Positions 49,262 through 57,654 of a DNA stretch of 64,000 nucleotides are shown here, piece by piece (positions within the stretch are counted from its first letter, which is position 1; each line of letters opens with the position of its first letter). Position numbers and translations under genes: made by a program. The notes under the pieces were generated by a model. That model made no database searches, was not told where the DNA came from, and saw only the letters and a program-made list of their open reading frames with translations. This DNA is from Paractinoplanes atraurantiacus. GTDB taxonomy: Bacteria > Actinomycetota > Actinomycetes > Mycobacteriales > Micromonosporaceae. The stretch is taken from assembly GCF_900215205.1 (NCBI RefSeq), contig NZ_OBDY01000001.1, positions 988,786-1,052,785 of the forward strand. The letters run 5' to 3'.

Positions 49262-50452
49262 ATGGCCGCCACCCGCCTTCCGGGCACGCCCCGGCTGTTG
49301 CGCGCGCTCAACGACCGCGCGGCGCTGGAACTGCTGCTCTCGCGCGGTCCGCTGACGCGGGCCCAGCTGGGTGAGATGACCGGCCTCAGCAAGGTCACGG
49401 CGTCGCAGCTCGTGGAGCGGCTCGAGCAGCGCGGTCTCGTGCGCCGGGTCGGTGAGCAGGCGGGCGGTCGCGGGCCCAACGCCCAGCTGTACGCGGTGAC
49501 GCCCGGCAGCGCGCATGTGATCGGTGTCGATGTCGGGCCGGATCGGGTTGTCGCCGCCTGTGCCGACATCACCGGCACGATCATCGGGCGGGACGAGCAG
49601 TCCACCAAGGACACCGACGATCCGGTCGGCGTCGTGCACAACGCTGTCGTGCGGGCCGCGACCGAGGCCGGCGCCGACATGGGCTCCGTGCGGCGGGTCG
49701 TTCTCGGCACGCCGGGCCTGGTCGATCCGCAGAGCGGCGAGATCTCGTTCGCCTGGGATCTGCCCCGCTGGCACCGCGGCCTGCTCGACGACCTGCGGCG
49801 CGATCTGCACACCCCCGTCTTCTTCGGCAATGACGTCAACATGGCCGCCGTCGCCGAACAGAGCACCGGCGCCGCCACCGGCGTCCGCGACTTCGTGCTG
49901 ATCTGGGTCGGCCGTGGCGTCGGCCTGGCCAGCGTCATCGACGGCCGGCTGCACCAGGGCAGCACGGGCGCCGCCGGTGAGATCGGCTATCTGCCGGTTC
50001 CGGGGGCCGAGGTTCCGCGGCACTCCTCCAAGCGGGCGGCCAAGGGCGGCGTCCGCGGCGCCTTCCAGAGCCTGGCCGGGGCCGAGGCGGTCAAGACCAT
50101 CGGCAAGAAGTACGGCTTCCGCGGCGCCGAGGCGGCCGATGTGATCCGTGACGCTGTCGCCGCCGGTGAGGCCGGCGAGCCGGTGCTCGACGAGCTCGCC
50201 GCGCGGCTGGCGCTCGGTGTCGCCGCCACCTGCGTCGTTCTCGACCCGCCGCTCGTCGTGCTGGCCGGCGAGATCAGCCACGCCGGTGGCCCGGCGCTGG
50301 CCGAGCGCGTCGAGCAGGAGGTCGCCGCGATCACCCTCGTACATCCCAAGGTCGTCATCACCGGTGTGGAGTCCGATCCCGTGCTGCACGGCGCGCTGTG
50401 GACGGCGCTCGACGCCGTACGGGATGAGGTGTTCGGGTCTACAACGGCCTGA
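49262..50452 (+). CDS. ROK-family transcriptional repressor
   Basis: A 396-residue protein: a winged helix at 15-75 (ALNDRAALELLLSRGPLTRA, TASQLVERLEQRGLVRRVG), then the ROK sugar-kinase-like fold (VIGVDVGPDRVVAACADITG, FFGNDVNMAAVAEQ, GSTGAAGEIGYLPVPGAEV). The Cys zinc motif of true ROK kinases (CxCGxxGC) is missing, as in many repressors. It likely senses a sugar. The downstream ABC ATPase and ribokinase genes may be its regulon. AGGGGA precedes the ATG. Confidence 0.92.
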   Translation: MAATRLPGTPRLLRALNDRAALELLLSRGPLTRAQLGEMTGLSKVTASQLVERLEQRGLVRRVGEQAGGRGPNAQLYAVTPGSAHVIGVDVGPDRVVAACADITGTIIGRDEQSTKDTDDPVGVVHNAVVRAATEAGADMGSVRRVVLGTPGLVDPQSGEISFAWDLPRWHRGLLDDLRRDLHTPVFFGNDVNMAAVAEQSTGAATGVRDFVLIWVGRGVGLASVIDGRLHQGSTGAAGEIGYLPVPGAEVPRHSSKRAAKGGVRGAFQSLAGAEAVKTIGKKYGFRGAEAADVIRDAVAAGEAGEPVLDELAARLALGVAATCVVLDPPLVVLAGEISHAGGPALAERVEQEVAAITLVHPKVVITGVESDPVLHGALWTALDAVRDEVFGSTTA

Positions 50453-50478
50453 CCCAAAACGCGTGGTTGGATGGTGCC

Positions 50479-51279
50479 GTGACTCTCCCTCCCGACGACG
50501 ACACCGTCATCGCGTTCGACCGGGTCAGCGTGATCCGCAACGGAAACTTCCTGGTTCGCAGCCTGTCCTGGCAGGTCGAGCTGGACGAGCGCTGGGTCGT
50601 CCTCGGCCCGAACGGCGCCGGGAAGACGACCCTGCTCAACCTGGCCTCCGGCCGGCTGCACCCCTCCCGCGGCACGGCGTACGTGCTGGCCGAGCGCCTC
50701 GGCCGCACCGACATCAACGAGCTGCGGACGCGGATCGGGTTGGCCACCGGCCAGTTCGCCGACCGGGTGCCGGCCGACGAGCGGGTGCTCGACGTGGTGG
50801 TCACCGCCGCCTGGTCGGTGGTGGGCCGCTGGCGTGAGAGCTACGACCCGCAGGACGAGGCGCGGGCCCGGCAGCTGCTGGCCCAGCTGGGCATGGGCGC
50901 GCTGGTTGACCGCGAGTTCGGCACCCTTTCCGAGGGCGAGCGCAAGCGCACCCTGATCGCCCGGGCGCTGATGACCGACCCCGAGCTGATGCTGCTCGAC
51001 GAGCCGAGCGCCGGGCTCGACCTGGGCGGCCGGGAGGATCTGATCGCCCGGCTCACCGAGCTCGCCCTCGACCCCGACTCGCCCGCGATGGTGCTGGTCA
51101 CCCACCACGTCGAGGAGATCCCGCCCGGCTTCACCCACGGGCTGCTGCTGCGCGAGGGCACGATCGTCGCCGCCGGGCTGCTCGGTGAGGTCATGACGGC
51201 GGACAACCTGTCCAAGACGTTCGGCCTGCCGTTGGTCATCGACCGCTTCGGCGACCGGTACACGGCACGGGCGGCCTGA
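50479..51279 (+). CDS. Orphan ABC transporter ATP-binding protein
   Basis: About 266 residues. Walker A GPNGAGKT (43-50), signature LSEGE (150-154), Walker B MLLDEP (171-176), and the switch His in VLVTHHVEEIP. The sequence resembles the ModF/molybdate- or iron-type single ATPase group. No permease or binding-protein gene is adjacent, so it may act as a non-transport ABC protein or with unlinked partners. The GTG at 50479 is preferred because GGATGG lies 5 bases upstream; a TTG 12 bases earlier is possible. The ribokinase gene follows after 1 base. Confidence 0.88.
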   Translation: MTLPPDDDTVIAFDRVSVIRNGNFLVRSLSWQVELDERWVVLGPNGAGKTTLLNLASGRLHPSRGTAYVLAERLGRTDINELRTRIGLATGQFADRVPADERVLDVVVTAAWSVVGRWRESYDPQDEARARQLLAQLGMGALVDREFGTLSEGERKRTLIARALMTDPELMLLDEPSAGLDLGGREDLIARLTELALDPDSPAMVLVTHHVEEIPPGFTHGLLLREGTIVAAGLLGEVMTADNLSKTFGLPLVIDRFGDRYTARAA

Positions 51280-51280
51280 C

Positions 51281-52171
51281 ATGACCCCGCGCATCGTCGT
51301 CGCCGGGAGCGCCAACATGGACCTGGTCGGGCTGGCCGAGCGCCTGCCCCGGCCGGGCGAGACGGTGCTGGGCGACGACTTCCTGATGATGCCGGGCGGC
51401 AAGGGCGCCAACCAGGCGATCGGCGCCGCCCGGGCCGGCGGGCGCACGTGCTTCCTGGGCGCGATCGGCTCCGACTCGTTCGGCGTCAATTTGAACGCCC
51501 GGCTCAACGGCGCCGGCGTCGACATGACCCATGTGCGGACGACGTACGGGGTCTCGGGCGTCGCCGTGATCATGGTGGATCGCGCGGGGGAGAACTCGAT
51601 ACTGGTCGCCCCCGGCGCCAACAACGCGTTCACCGGCCTCGGCGACGGCGAGCGGGCCGAGATCGCCGCCGCCGACGTGCTGCTCTGCCAGCAGGAGATC
51701 CCGGTCGAGACGGTGACCGAGGCGGCCCGGGCCGCGCGCGCCGGCGGCACCCGCATGGTCCTGAACGCGGCCCCGGCCCGAGAGCTGCCGCCGGAGCTGC
51801 TGGAGAACGTCGACCTGTTGGTGGTCAACGAGGTCGAGGCGCTGGCCATCACCGGCGGCGACACCATCGACGTGCCGGCCCTGCTGGCCCTGGTGCCGCG
51901 CGTGGTGCTGACCTTGGGCGGCGGCGGTTCTCGTTACGCCGACCGCGAGGGCCGCGACGAGCACATCCCGTCGTTCAAGGTGAGCGTCGTCGACACCACC
52001 GCCGCCGGTGACGCCTTCACGGCCGCGCTGGCCGTGGCCTGGGGCGAGGGCCGCGATCTGGTCGAGGCGGTCCGCTGGGCCAACGCGGCCGGCGCCGCCT
52101 GCGTACGGAAAGTGGGGGCCTCGAATTCGCTTCCGACCCGAGCCGAGATCGACGAGATCTACAACGGCTAG
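51281..52171 (+). CDS. rbsK: Ribokinase
   Basis: A 296-residue PfkB-family sugar kinase that phosphorylates D-ribose to ribose 5-phosphate. [24 protein letters not shown] (39-54) and the catalytic DTTAAGDAF (Asp244) are all present. The start is 1 base after the ABC ATPase stop, so they are co-transcribed, probably under the ROK regulator. Its stop overlaps the convergent chemoreceptor-like gene. Confidence 0.93.
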   Translation: MTPRIVVAGSANMDLVGLAERLPRPGETVLGDDFLMMPGGKGANQAIGAARAGGRTCFLGAIGSDSFGVNLNARLNGAGVDMTHVRTTYGVSGVAVIMVDRAGENSILVAPGANNAFTGLGDGERAEIAAADVLLCQQEIPVETVTEAARAARAGGTRMVLNAAPARELPPELLENVDLLVVNEVEALAITGGDTIDVPALLALVPRVVLTLGGGGSRYADREGRDEHIPSFKVSVVDTTAAGDAFTAALAVAWGEGRDLVEAVRWANAAGAACVRKVGASNSLPTRAEIDEIYNG

Positions 52172-53055
52172 GTCTGGCGGGCCGTGGTGACGAAGCGGTT
52201 CACCTCGGAGCGCAGGACCTCGGCCAGCTGGGAGAGGCCGGTGCTTCCCGCGTCGCCGCCGCCGTCGACCGCGGCGGCGATGCCGTTCACCAGGCCGCTC
52301 ATCTCGCGGATGCTGTTGGTGACCGTCTCCAGGACCGTCACCGCGTCGTTGGCCACCTCCTGGACCGTGTTGACCTGGCCCATGATCTCGTTGCTGGAGG
52401 CGCTGGTCTCGGTGGCCAGGGTCTTCACCTCGCCCGCGACCACGCTGAAGCCCTTGCCGGCCTCGCCCGCGCGGGCCGCCTCGATGGTCGCGTTCAGCGC
52501 CAGCAGCCGCGTCTGCTTGGCCACCGCGTTGATCAGGTCGACCGCCGTGCGGATCTGATCGGAGGCCGTGCGCAGCCCGGTCACCGTAGACAGGCCCCGC
52601 TCGGCCTCGCTGACCGCGTCGCGGGCGAAGTCGGCCAGCCCGTTGGCGGTCGCCCCCATCTCGGTGGCCGCCGTCGCCACCTGCTCCGACACCGACAGCA
52701 CGGCCGACTCCAGGTCGTCCGCGAGCGCGACCCGGGCCCTGTTCGCGTCCGCGATGCGGGCCGCGTCGTCGCTCATCACCGACGTCGAGGCCGAGATCTG
52801 TTCGGCCGCCATCTTGAACGCGCCGCGCAGGCCCCGGGTCAGGATGCGGCGGTGGAAGCGGCCCTCGGCCGCCGCCGCCGAGGCCGCGCTCGACTCGCGC
52901 AGGAACGCGTCGCTCGTGTCGAGCAGGTTGTTTATCGCGTCGCGGGCCGCCACCGCCTCGGCCGACTCACCGATCGAGGGCAGCCGCGCCTCGAGGTCAC
53001 CGGCCGCGGCCTTGCGGCACACGTCGGTGATCAGCCGCAGGATCTCGTCGGCCAT
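52168..53055 (-). CDS. Soluble methyl-accepting chemotaxis-like signalling protein
   Basis: A 295-residue protein without a membrane helix. A HAMP-like segment ([34 protein letters not shown]) leads into the receptor hairpin, whose tip reads [33 protein letters not shown]. The methylation-helix regions are short. It starts at TGATG, overlapping the PAS gene stop by 1 base, so the PAS protein and this one form a two-component receptor (a split Aer). No che genes are in view. Confidence 0.9.
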   Translation of the reverse strand: MADEILRLITDVCRKAAAGDLEARLPSIGESAEAVAARDAINNLLDTSDAFLRESSAASAAAAEGRFHRRILTRGLRGAFKMAAEQISASTSVMSDDAARIADANRARVALADDLESAVLSVSEQVATAATEMGATANGLADFARDAVSEAERGLSTVTGLRTASDQIRTAVDLINAVAKQTRLLALNATIEAARAGEAGKGFSVVAGEVKTLATETSASSNEIMGQVNTVQEVANDAVTVLETVTNSIREMSGLVNGIAAAVDGGGDAGSTGLSQLAEVLRSEVNRFVTTARQT

Positions 53056-53588
53056 CAGCGGGCACCGGTGGTCAAGGCCCAGACATATTCGTCGTACGTC
53101 TGGTCGCCGAGCTCCGCCAGCATCGCCTGCCACCCCGCCTCGACCGCCGCCTTGGTGTTCGGCGCGCCCCGCTCGGCCGCGAGCAGCCGGTCGTACAGGC
53201 GGCTCACCTCGGTGACGACCGGCTTGTCGGGGGAACGGCGGTTGGAGTGATATCCGGCGAACCGGCCGTCGGCCGTGTACGAGGGCGTGACGTGCGCGAA
53301 GACCCAGTAGTGGGCGCCGTCGGCGGCCAGGTTCTTCACGTACGCGAAGATTTCCTGCCGCTGTTCGAGGGTGTCCCAGAGCAGCTTGAAGACGGACCGC
53401 GGCATGTCCGGGTGCCGGATGAGGTTGTGCGGCTGCCCGATCGCCTCGGCCTCGGTCAGCGCCGACGTCCGCAGGAACACCTCGTTGGCGTACGTGATGA
53501 CGCCGCGCGGGTCCGTCTTCGTCACGATGATCTCGTCGACGCCGAAGGTCCGCTCGACACCGGTGGGGCGCGTCTGGGTGGCTCGCAT
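53055..53588 (-). CDS. PAS-domain sensor (Aer-like)
   Basis: A 177-residue protein that is essentially one PAS domain with an Aer-like signature: [20 protein letters not shown], then [20 protein letters not shown] and [20 protein letters not shown]. Aer PAS domains bind FAD and report redox state. The ATG at 53588 is preferred over a TTG 3 bases earlier. It is translated together with the soluble chemotaxis-like protein. Confidence 0.9.
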   Translation of the reverse strand: MRATQTRPTGVERTFGVDEIIVTKTDPRGVITYANEVFLRTSALTEAEAIGQPHNLIRHPDMPRSVFKLLWDTLEQRQEIFAYVKNLAADGAHYWVFAHVTPSYTADGRFAGYHSNRRSPDKPVVTEVSRLYDRLLAAERGAPNTKAAVEAGWQAMLAELGDQTYDEYVWALTTGAR

Positions 53589-53626
53589 CAATTCCGATGG
53601 TCACCGATTATGTGAGCGCCCGTCCG

Positions 53627-53983
53627 TTAATCCGAGAAAACGCGGCGGGCCCACAGGATGAGCGGTATCTGCATCGGCAGGCGGCCGTAGGCGACGGCCC
53701 GCTTGGCCGGTGACGCGTGCCGCCAGTCCATCGCCATCTTGACGTTGGCCGGGAAGACCGCGGCGAACAGCCCGGCCGCGGCCAGGGCCCCGGCGCGGCG
53801 GGTGCGCGGGTGGGCGACCGCGGCCGCCACGGCCAGCTCGGCCGCGCCGCTCAGATAGGTCCACGTGCGCGGCGAACCTGGCAGGGAGCGCGGCACGATC
53901 GAGTCGAACGGCTTCGGCGCCGCGAAGTGCAGCGCGCCCATGGTCGCCAGCATCGCCGAGAGACCGGCGGCGTCTTTGTTCAT
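53627..53983 (-). CDS. DoxX-like small membrane protein
   Basis: A 118-residue protein with three to four hydrophobic helices (AGLSAMLATMGALHFAAPKP, YLSGAAELAVAAAVAHP, GALAAAGLFAAVFPANVKMA) and the arrangement of DoxX/MauE-type proteins. Function is unknown. It lies 38 bases upstream of the PAS gene on the same strand and 4 bases after the DUF6232-like gene. Confidence 0.75.
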   Translation of the reverse strand: MNKDAAGLSAMLATMGALHFAAPKPFDSIVPRSLPGSPRTWTYLSGAAELAVAAAVAHPRTRRAGALAAAGLFAAVFPANVKMAMDWRHASPAKRAVAYGRLPMQIPLILWARRVFSD

Positions 53984-53987
53984 CGCG

Positions 53988-54446
53988 TCACTTTAGAGAA
54001 GGCTCCAAAGCCCTTTGCAGGGCCCGGTAGATGCGGCCGAAGCGCGCCGAGTCGGGCGTCCGCAGCAACATCACCTTGCCGGTCGGCGTGCGGGCCCAGA
54101 TCTCCCGGGTGCGGCTGCCGCGGTCGTACGACCGGTCGACCTGCTCCAGCAGCACGTCGGCCAGCGGCAAGGTGGCCAGGCCGACCAGCACGCCCCCGCC
54201 GACCAGGGCGATGGTCGTGGTGGTGGAGGCGTCGATCAGCAGGGCGACCGCGATGCCGAGCGCGCCGAGCAGGATCGGGACCAGGATGGCCAGGCCCAGG
54301 GCGCCCCGGCCGGCGATCGTCGCCCATGACCGGCGTCCACGCGTGTGCCAGACCTGGATCAGGTCGTCGAGGCCCAGATCCATGCCGTTCATCCGGACAC
54401 CCGCCGACGTGATCCACACGTCCGGGTCCCGGTAGTAGGTGGTCAT
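53988..54446 (-). CDS. DUF6232-like membrane protein
   Basis: A 152-residue protein. The N-terminus, TTYYRDPDVWITSAGVRMNG, recalls the actinobacterial DUF6232 group. Two membrane helices (GALGLAILVPILLGALGIAV, TIALVGGGVLVGLATLPLAD) are followed by a cytosolic basic part (REIWARTPTGKVMLL). Function is unknown. It is divergent from the enoyl-CoA hydratase gene and ends 4 bases before the DoxX-like gene. Confidence 0.75.
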   Translation of the reverse strand: MTTYYRDPDVWITSAGVRMNGMDLGLDDLIQVWHTRGRRSWATIAGRGALGLAILVPILLGALGIAVALLIDASTTTTIALVGGGVLVGLATLPLADVLLEQVDRSYDRGSRTREIWARTPTGKVMLLRTPDSARFGRIYRALQRALEPSLK

Positions 54447-54501
54447 TGTCTTCTCCGTACCCGTCGTAGGCTGACCTGAACCAATACTCAGGAGGCTGTT
54501 C

Positions 54502-55275
54502 GTGGGCGAGTTCGTGACGCTGGAGACCAACGACGGTATCGGAACCATCAAGCTGAACCGGCCCCCGATGAACGCTCTCAACACCCAGCTTCAAGAAGAG
54601 CTCCGGGCCGCCGCGCATTCCGCCACCGGTGATGAGGGGGTCAAGGCCGTCATTGTGTACGGGGGTGAGAAGGTCTTCGCCGCCGGTGCCGACATCACTG
54701 AGTTCACGAAGGTCGGCTACCAGGAGATGGCCGTCCGGGCCGAGGCGCTGTCGAGCGCGTTCGACGCCGTGGCGCGCATCCCCAAGCCGGTCGTCGCGGC
54801 GATCACCGGGTACGCCCTCGGCGGCGGCTGCGAACTGGCCCTGGCCTGCGACTGGCGGGTGGTGGCGGACGACGCCAAGCTCGGCCAGCCCGAGATCAAG
54901 CTGGGCATCATCCCGGGCGCCGGCGGCACCCAGCGGCTGGCCCGGTTGATCGGCCCGGCCCGCGCCAAAGATCTGATCTTCTCGGGCCGCATGGTCGGCG
55001 CCGACGAGGCCCTGCGGATCGGCCTGGCCGACCGGGTGGCGCCGGCCGGTGACGTCTATCGGACAGCCGTCGAGCTGGTCCGGCCGTACGTCTCCGGGCC
55101 CTCCCTGGCCCTGCGCGCGGCCAAGCTGGCGGTGGACGGCGGGCTCAACCTCGATCTGGCCTCCGGCCTGGCGCTGGAGTCGCAGCTTTTCGCCGGGCTG
55201 TTCGCCACCGACGACCGGATCGAGGGCACCACCGCCTTCGTCGAGAAGCGTAAACCCACATTTACGGGCCGCTGA
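54502..55275 (+). CDS. Enoyl-CoA hydratase
   Basis: A 257-residue crotonase-fold enzyme that hydrates trans-2-enoyl-CoA. The catalytic Glu111 is in GGGCELALACD and Glu131 in GQPEIKLGIIPGAGG, with the oxyanion-hole segment VFAAGADITEF. The GTG start has AGGAGG 7 bases upstream. It is not in an operon with the other acyl-CoA genes, but it supplies the same route as hbd and the thiolase. Confidence 0.95.
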   Translation: MGEFVTLETNDGIGTIKLNRPPMNALNTQLQEELRAAAHSATGDEGVKAVIVYGGEKVFAAGADITEFTKVGYQEMAVRAEALSSAFDAVARIPKPVVAAITGYALGGGCELALACDWRVVADDAKLGQPEIKLGIIPGAGGTQRLARLIGPARAKDLIFSGRMVGADEALRIGLADRVAPAGDVYRTAVELVRPYVSGPSLALRAAKLAVDGGLNLDLASGLALESQLFAGLFATDDRIEGTTAFVEKRKPTFTGR

Positions 55276-55315
55276 CCCTCGCATATATCGATCAGTTGCC
55301 ATAAAGTCACGCGGT

Positions 55316-55915
55316 GTGGAACCGGTTCCGGTCACGCGTGGGGTGCGCCGCACCGTGCGCATGGCCGTGGCCCTGGTGATCGGGCAGGCTCTGCTCTGCG
55401 CGCTGATCGGCTGGCTCACGCTGGGCCGGTCCAGCTCCGATCCGGGTGGTTCCGGCGCGGCGGTCGACCAGGCCGCCGCCCCGCCGCCGCGGCTCACCTC
55501 GGCGGCGCCGGCTCCGGCCGTTCCCGCTCCCGAGCCGCCGGTGGCGGCGTCGCGCGGCCCTCAAGCGCCGGTCTCGAAGACGCGCCGGCCGGCCAAGACC
55601 GCCACGCCGGGCAAACCGACCACCTCTCCACCGAGCTCACCGGCCGCGAGCCCGCCGGCCGCGCCGGAGCCGTCAGTGCCGAGCGTCACGCCGTCGAGCG
55701 AACTGATCCTGCTGCCGCCGGAACCGCCCACCACCTCGGCCAGCGCCTCGCCCACGCCCCGTGACCAGCCGAGGCCGGACGGTGACAAGGTCCAGCGCGA
55801 CGTGACCGTCGGTGACCGCTGCTGGCCCGAGGGTGCCTTCGGGCGCACCCGCGACGATCAACTCGTTCGCTGTCTGCGCGCGCGATATGACCCTCCGCGC
55901 TGGAAGATCGTCTAA
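55316..55915 (+). CDS. Membrane-anchored proline-rich protein
   Basis: About 199 residues: a short cytosolic end (VTRGVRRTVRM), one membrane helix (AVALVIGQALLCALIGWLTL), a long extracytoplasmic Pro/Ala/Ser linker (to about 165), and a small C-terminal domain with two Cys, GDRCWPEGAFGRTRDDQLVR-C, probably a disulfide. The GTG at 55316 has no clear ribosome-binding site. The neighbour downstream is a membrane-tethered Hsp70-like protein with a similar Pro-rich region. Unknown function. Confidence 0.7.
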   Translation: MEPVPVTRGVRRTVRMAVALVIGQALLCALIGWLTLGRSSSDPGGSGAAVDQAAAPPPRLTSAAPAPAVPAPEPPVAASRGPQAPVSKTRRPAKTATPGKPTTSPPSSPAASPPAAPEPSVPSVTPSSELILLPPEPPTTSASASPTPRDQPRPDGDKVQRDVTVGDRCWPEGAFGRTRDDQLVRCLRARYDPPRWKIV

Positions 55916-55941
55916 GGGCAAGTACCCCCTAGACTCGGTCC

Positions 55942-57633
55942 ATGCCCATCGACCAAGGTGAGCCGAAGAGGCATGCCCTCGGCGTGGACTTCGGCACCTC
56001 GAACACTGTCGCGGTGGCGCGCTGGCCCGACGGCCGCGCCCGCCCGATCCTGGTCGACGGGTCCCCGCTGCTGCCCTCCGCCGTCTACGCCGAGCCCGAC
56101 GGCAGCTTCGTCGTCGGCCGTGACGCCGTGCACGCCGCCCGTTTCGACCCGGCCCGCTTCGAGCCCAACCCGAAACGCCGCATCGACGACGGCCTCGTGC
56201 TCCTCGGCGAGCAGGAGGTGCCGGTCGTCGACCTGATCGCGTCGGTGCTGGCCCGGGTGGCCGAGGAGTGGCACCGGGCGGTCGGCCCGCTGCTGCCCGA
56301 GGTGACGCTGACCTGCCCGGCCACCTGGGGCGCGACCCGTCGCACGCTGCTGGCCGAGGCGGCCGCCCAGGCCGGGCTGACCCGGGCCCGGCTGGTCGCC
56401 GAGCCGGTCGCCGCCGCCACGTACTTCGCCGAGGTGCTCGGCCGCGACGTGCCGATCGGGTCGGTCGTGGTGGTGCACGACTTCGGCGCGGGCACCTTCG
56501 ACGCGAGCGTCGTCGCCCGTACGGCCGAAGGGTTTGAAGTCATGGCCGTCGACGGCCGTGACGACATCGGCGGCCTCGACATCGACGCCGCCATCGTCGA
56601 GCACCTCAAGACCGACGAGTGGCAGCGCCTGCTGGAGCCGACCACGGCCCAGGAGAGGCGGGCGCGGCGGCAGCTGTGGGAAGAGGTGCGGATCGCCAAG
56701 GAGCGGCTGTCGCGCACCCAGTCGGCCGACTTCGTGGTGCCGCTGCTCGACACCGAGGTCCACCTGACCCGCGACGAGCTGGAAAAACTGGCCCGGCCGA
56801 TCCTCGACCAGACGGTGCGCATCACCAAGGGCATGCTCGACTGGGCCGACCTGCCCGAGGGGCGGCTGGCCGGCGTCTTCCTGGTCGGCGGGGCCAGCCG
56901 CATCCCGCTGGTGGCCACCCTGCTCCACCGTGAGCTGGGCGAGGCGCCGGTGGTGATCGAGCAGCCGGAACTGGTGGTGGCCGAGGGCAGCATCCTGGCC
57001 GGCGCCGCGCTGCTGGCCTCGGGGCCGGCCGCGCCCGGGCCGACCGCCGAGCTGCGGCTGGTCTCGACGGGAAAGGCGGAGTCGGCGACCGTACGGGTCG
57101 AGGCAGCCGACATGCCGAAGACGGCGCCGGCCGCCGAGCACCTTCCCTCGACGGCGCCGATGGCCGAGCATTACGCCGCGACGACGCCCGTGGCCGAGCA
57201 CATCCCCGGGACCACCGGGCTGCAGCCGCCGGTCGACCCGTGGCCGGACGCGGACCACAACCACTGGGCGCAGGACCCGCACGCGACGGTGCCGACGCCG
57301 AAATCGGCCTTCACGCAGCCGGTGAGCGCGCCGCCCCGCACCGAGCGGCCGATCTCCGTACCTCCCAGGGGTGTGGCGACGGCGGCGCCGAGCGCGAGCC
57401 GGCCGATGTCGCCCGCGCCGCAGCCTTATCAGCCGCCCCAGCCGGCCGGGAAGAAGCCGCGCAAACGGTCGAGCGGCTTCGTGCGCTTCCTCCAGGTCAC
57501 GCTCAGCGTCCTGCTGATGATCGTCGTGCCGTTGGTCGCGCTGGTCGTCGCGTACGGCTACGGCAACGGCGACTCGCTGCCGCTCGACGCGGAAAACTTG
57601 TGGAACGAGATTCGGGAGCTGCTCGGGATCTAA
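55942..57633 (+). CDS. Membrane-anchored Hsp70-like protein without substrate-binding domain
   Basis: A 563-residue protein. Residues 14-350 are an Hsp70/actin-type ATPase fold: GVDFGTSNT (14-22), VVHDFGAGTFDAS (Asp180 region), FLVGGASRIP (from 314). The usual beta-sandwich substrate-binding domain is absent. Instead a Pro/Ala/Thr-rich linker with the repeated motifs AEHLPSTAPMAEHYAATTPV spans about 390-505, then one membrane helix (514-540) and a short outer tail. Such truncated Hsp70s occur in actinobacteria; the partner proteins are unknown. It follows the proline-rich gene by 26 bases. Confidence 0.88.
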   Translation: MPIDQGEPKRHALGVDFGTSNTVAVARWPDGRARPILVDGSPLLPSAVYAEPDGSFVVGRDAVHAARFDPARFEPNPKRRIDDGLVLLGEQEVPVVDLIASVLARVAEEWHRAVGPLLPEVTLTCPATWGATRRTLLAEAAAQAGLTRARLVAEPVAAATYFAEVLGRDVPIGSVVVVHDFGAGTFDASVVARTAEGFEVMAVDGRDDIGGLDIDAAIVEHLKTDEWQRLLEPTTAQERRARRQLWEEVRIAKERLSRTQSADFVVPLLDTEVHLTRDELEKLARPILDQTVRITKGMLDWADLPEGRLAGVFLVGGASRIPLVATLLHRELGEAPVVIEQPELVVAEGSILAGAALLASGPAAPGPTAELRLVSTGKAESATVRVEAADMPKTAPAAEHLPSTAPMAEHYAATTPVAEHIPGTTGLQPPVDPWPDADHNHWAQDPHATVPTPKSAFTQPVSAPPRTERPISVPPRGVATAAPSASRPMSPAPQPYQPPQPAGKKPRKRSSGFVRFLQVTLSVLLMIVVPLVALVVAYGYGNGDSLPLDAENLWNEIRELLGI

Positions 57634-57654
57634 CTCACCGGTAACCTGCTGGAC

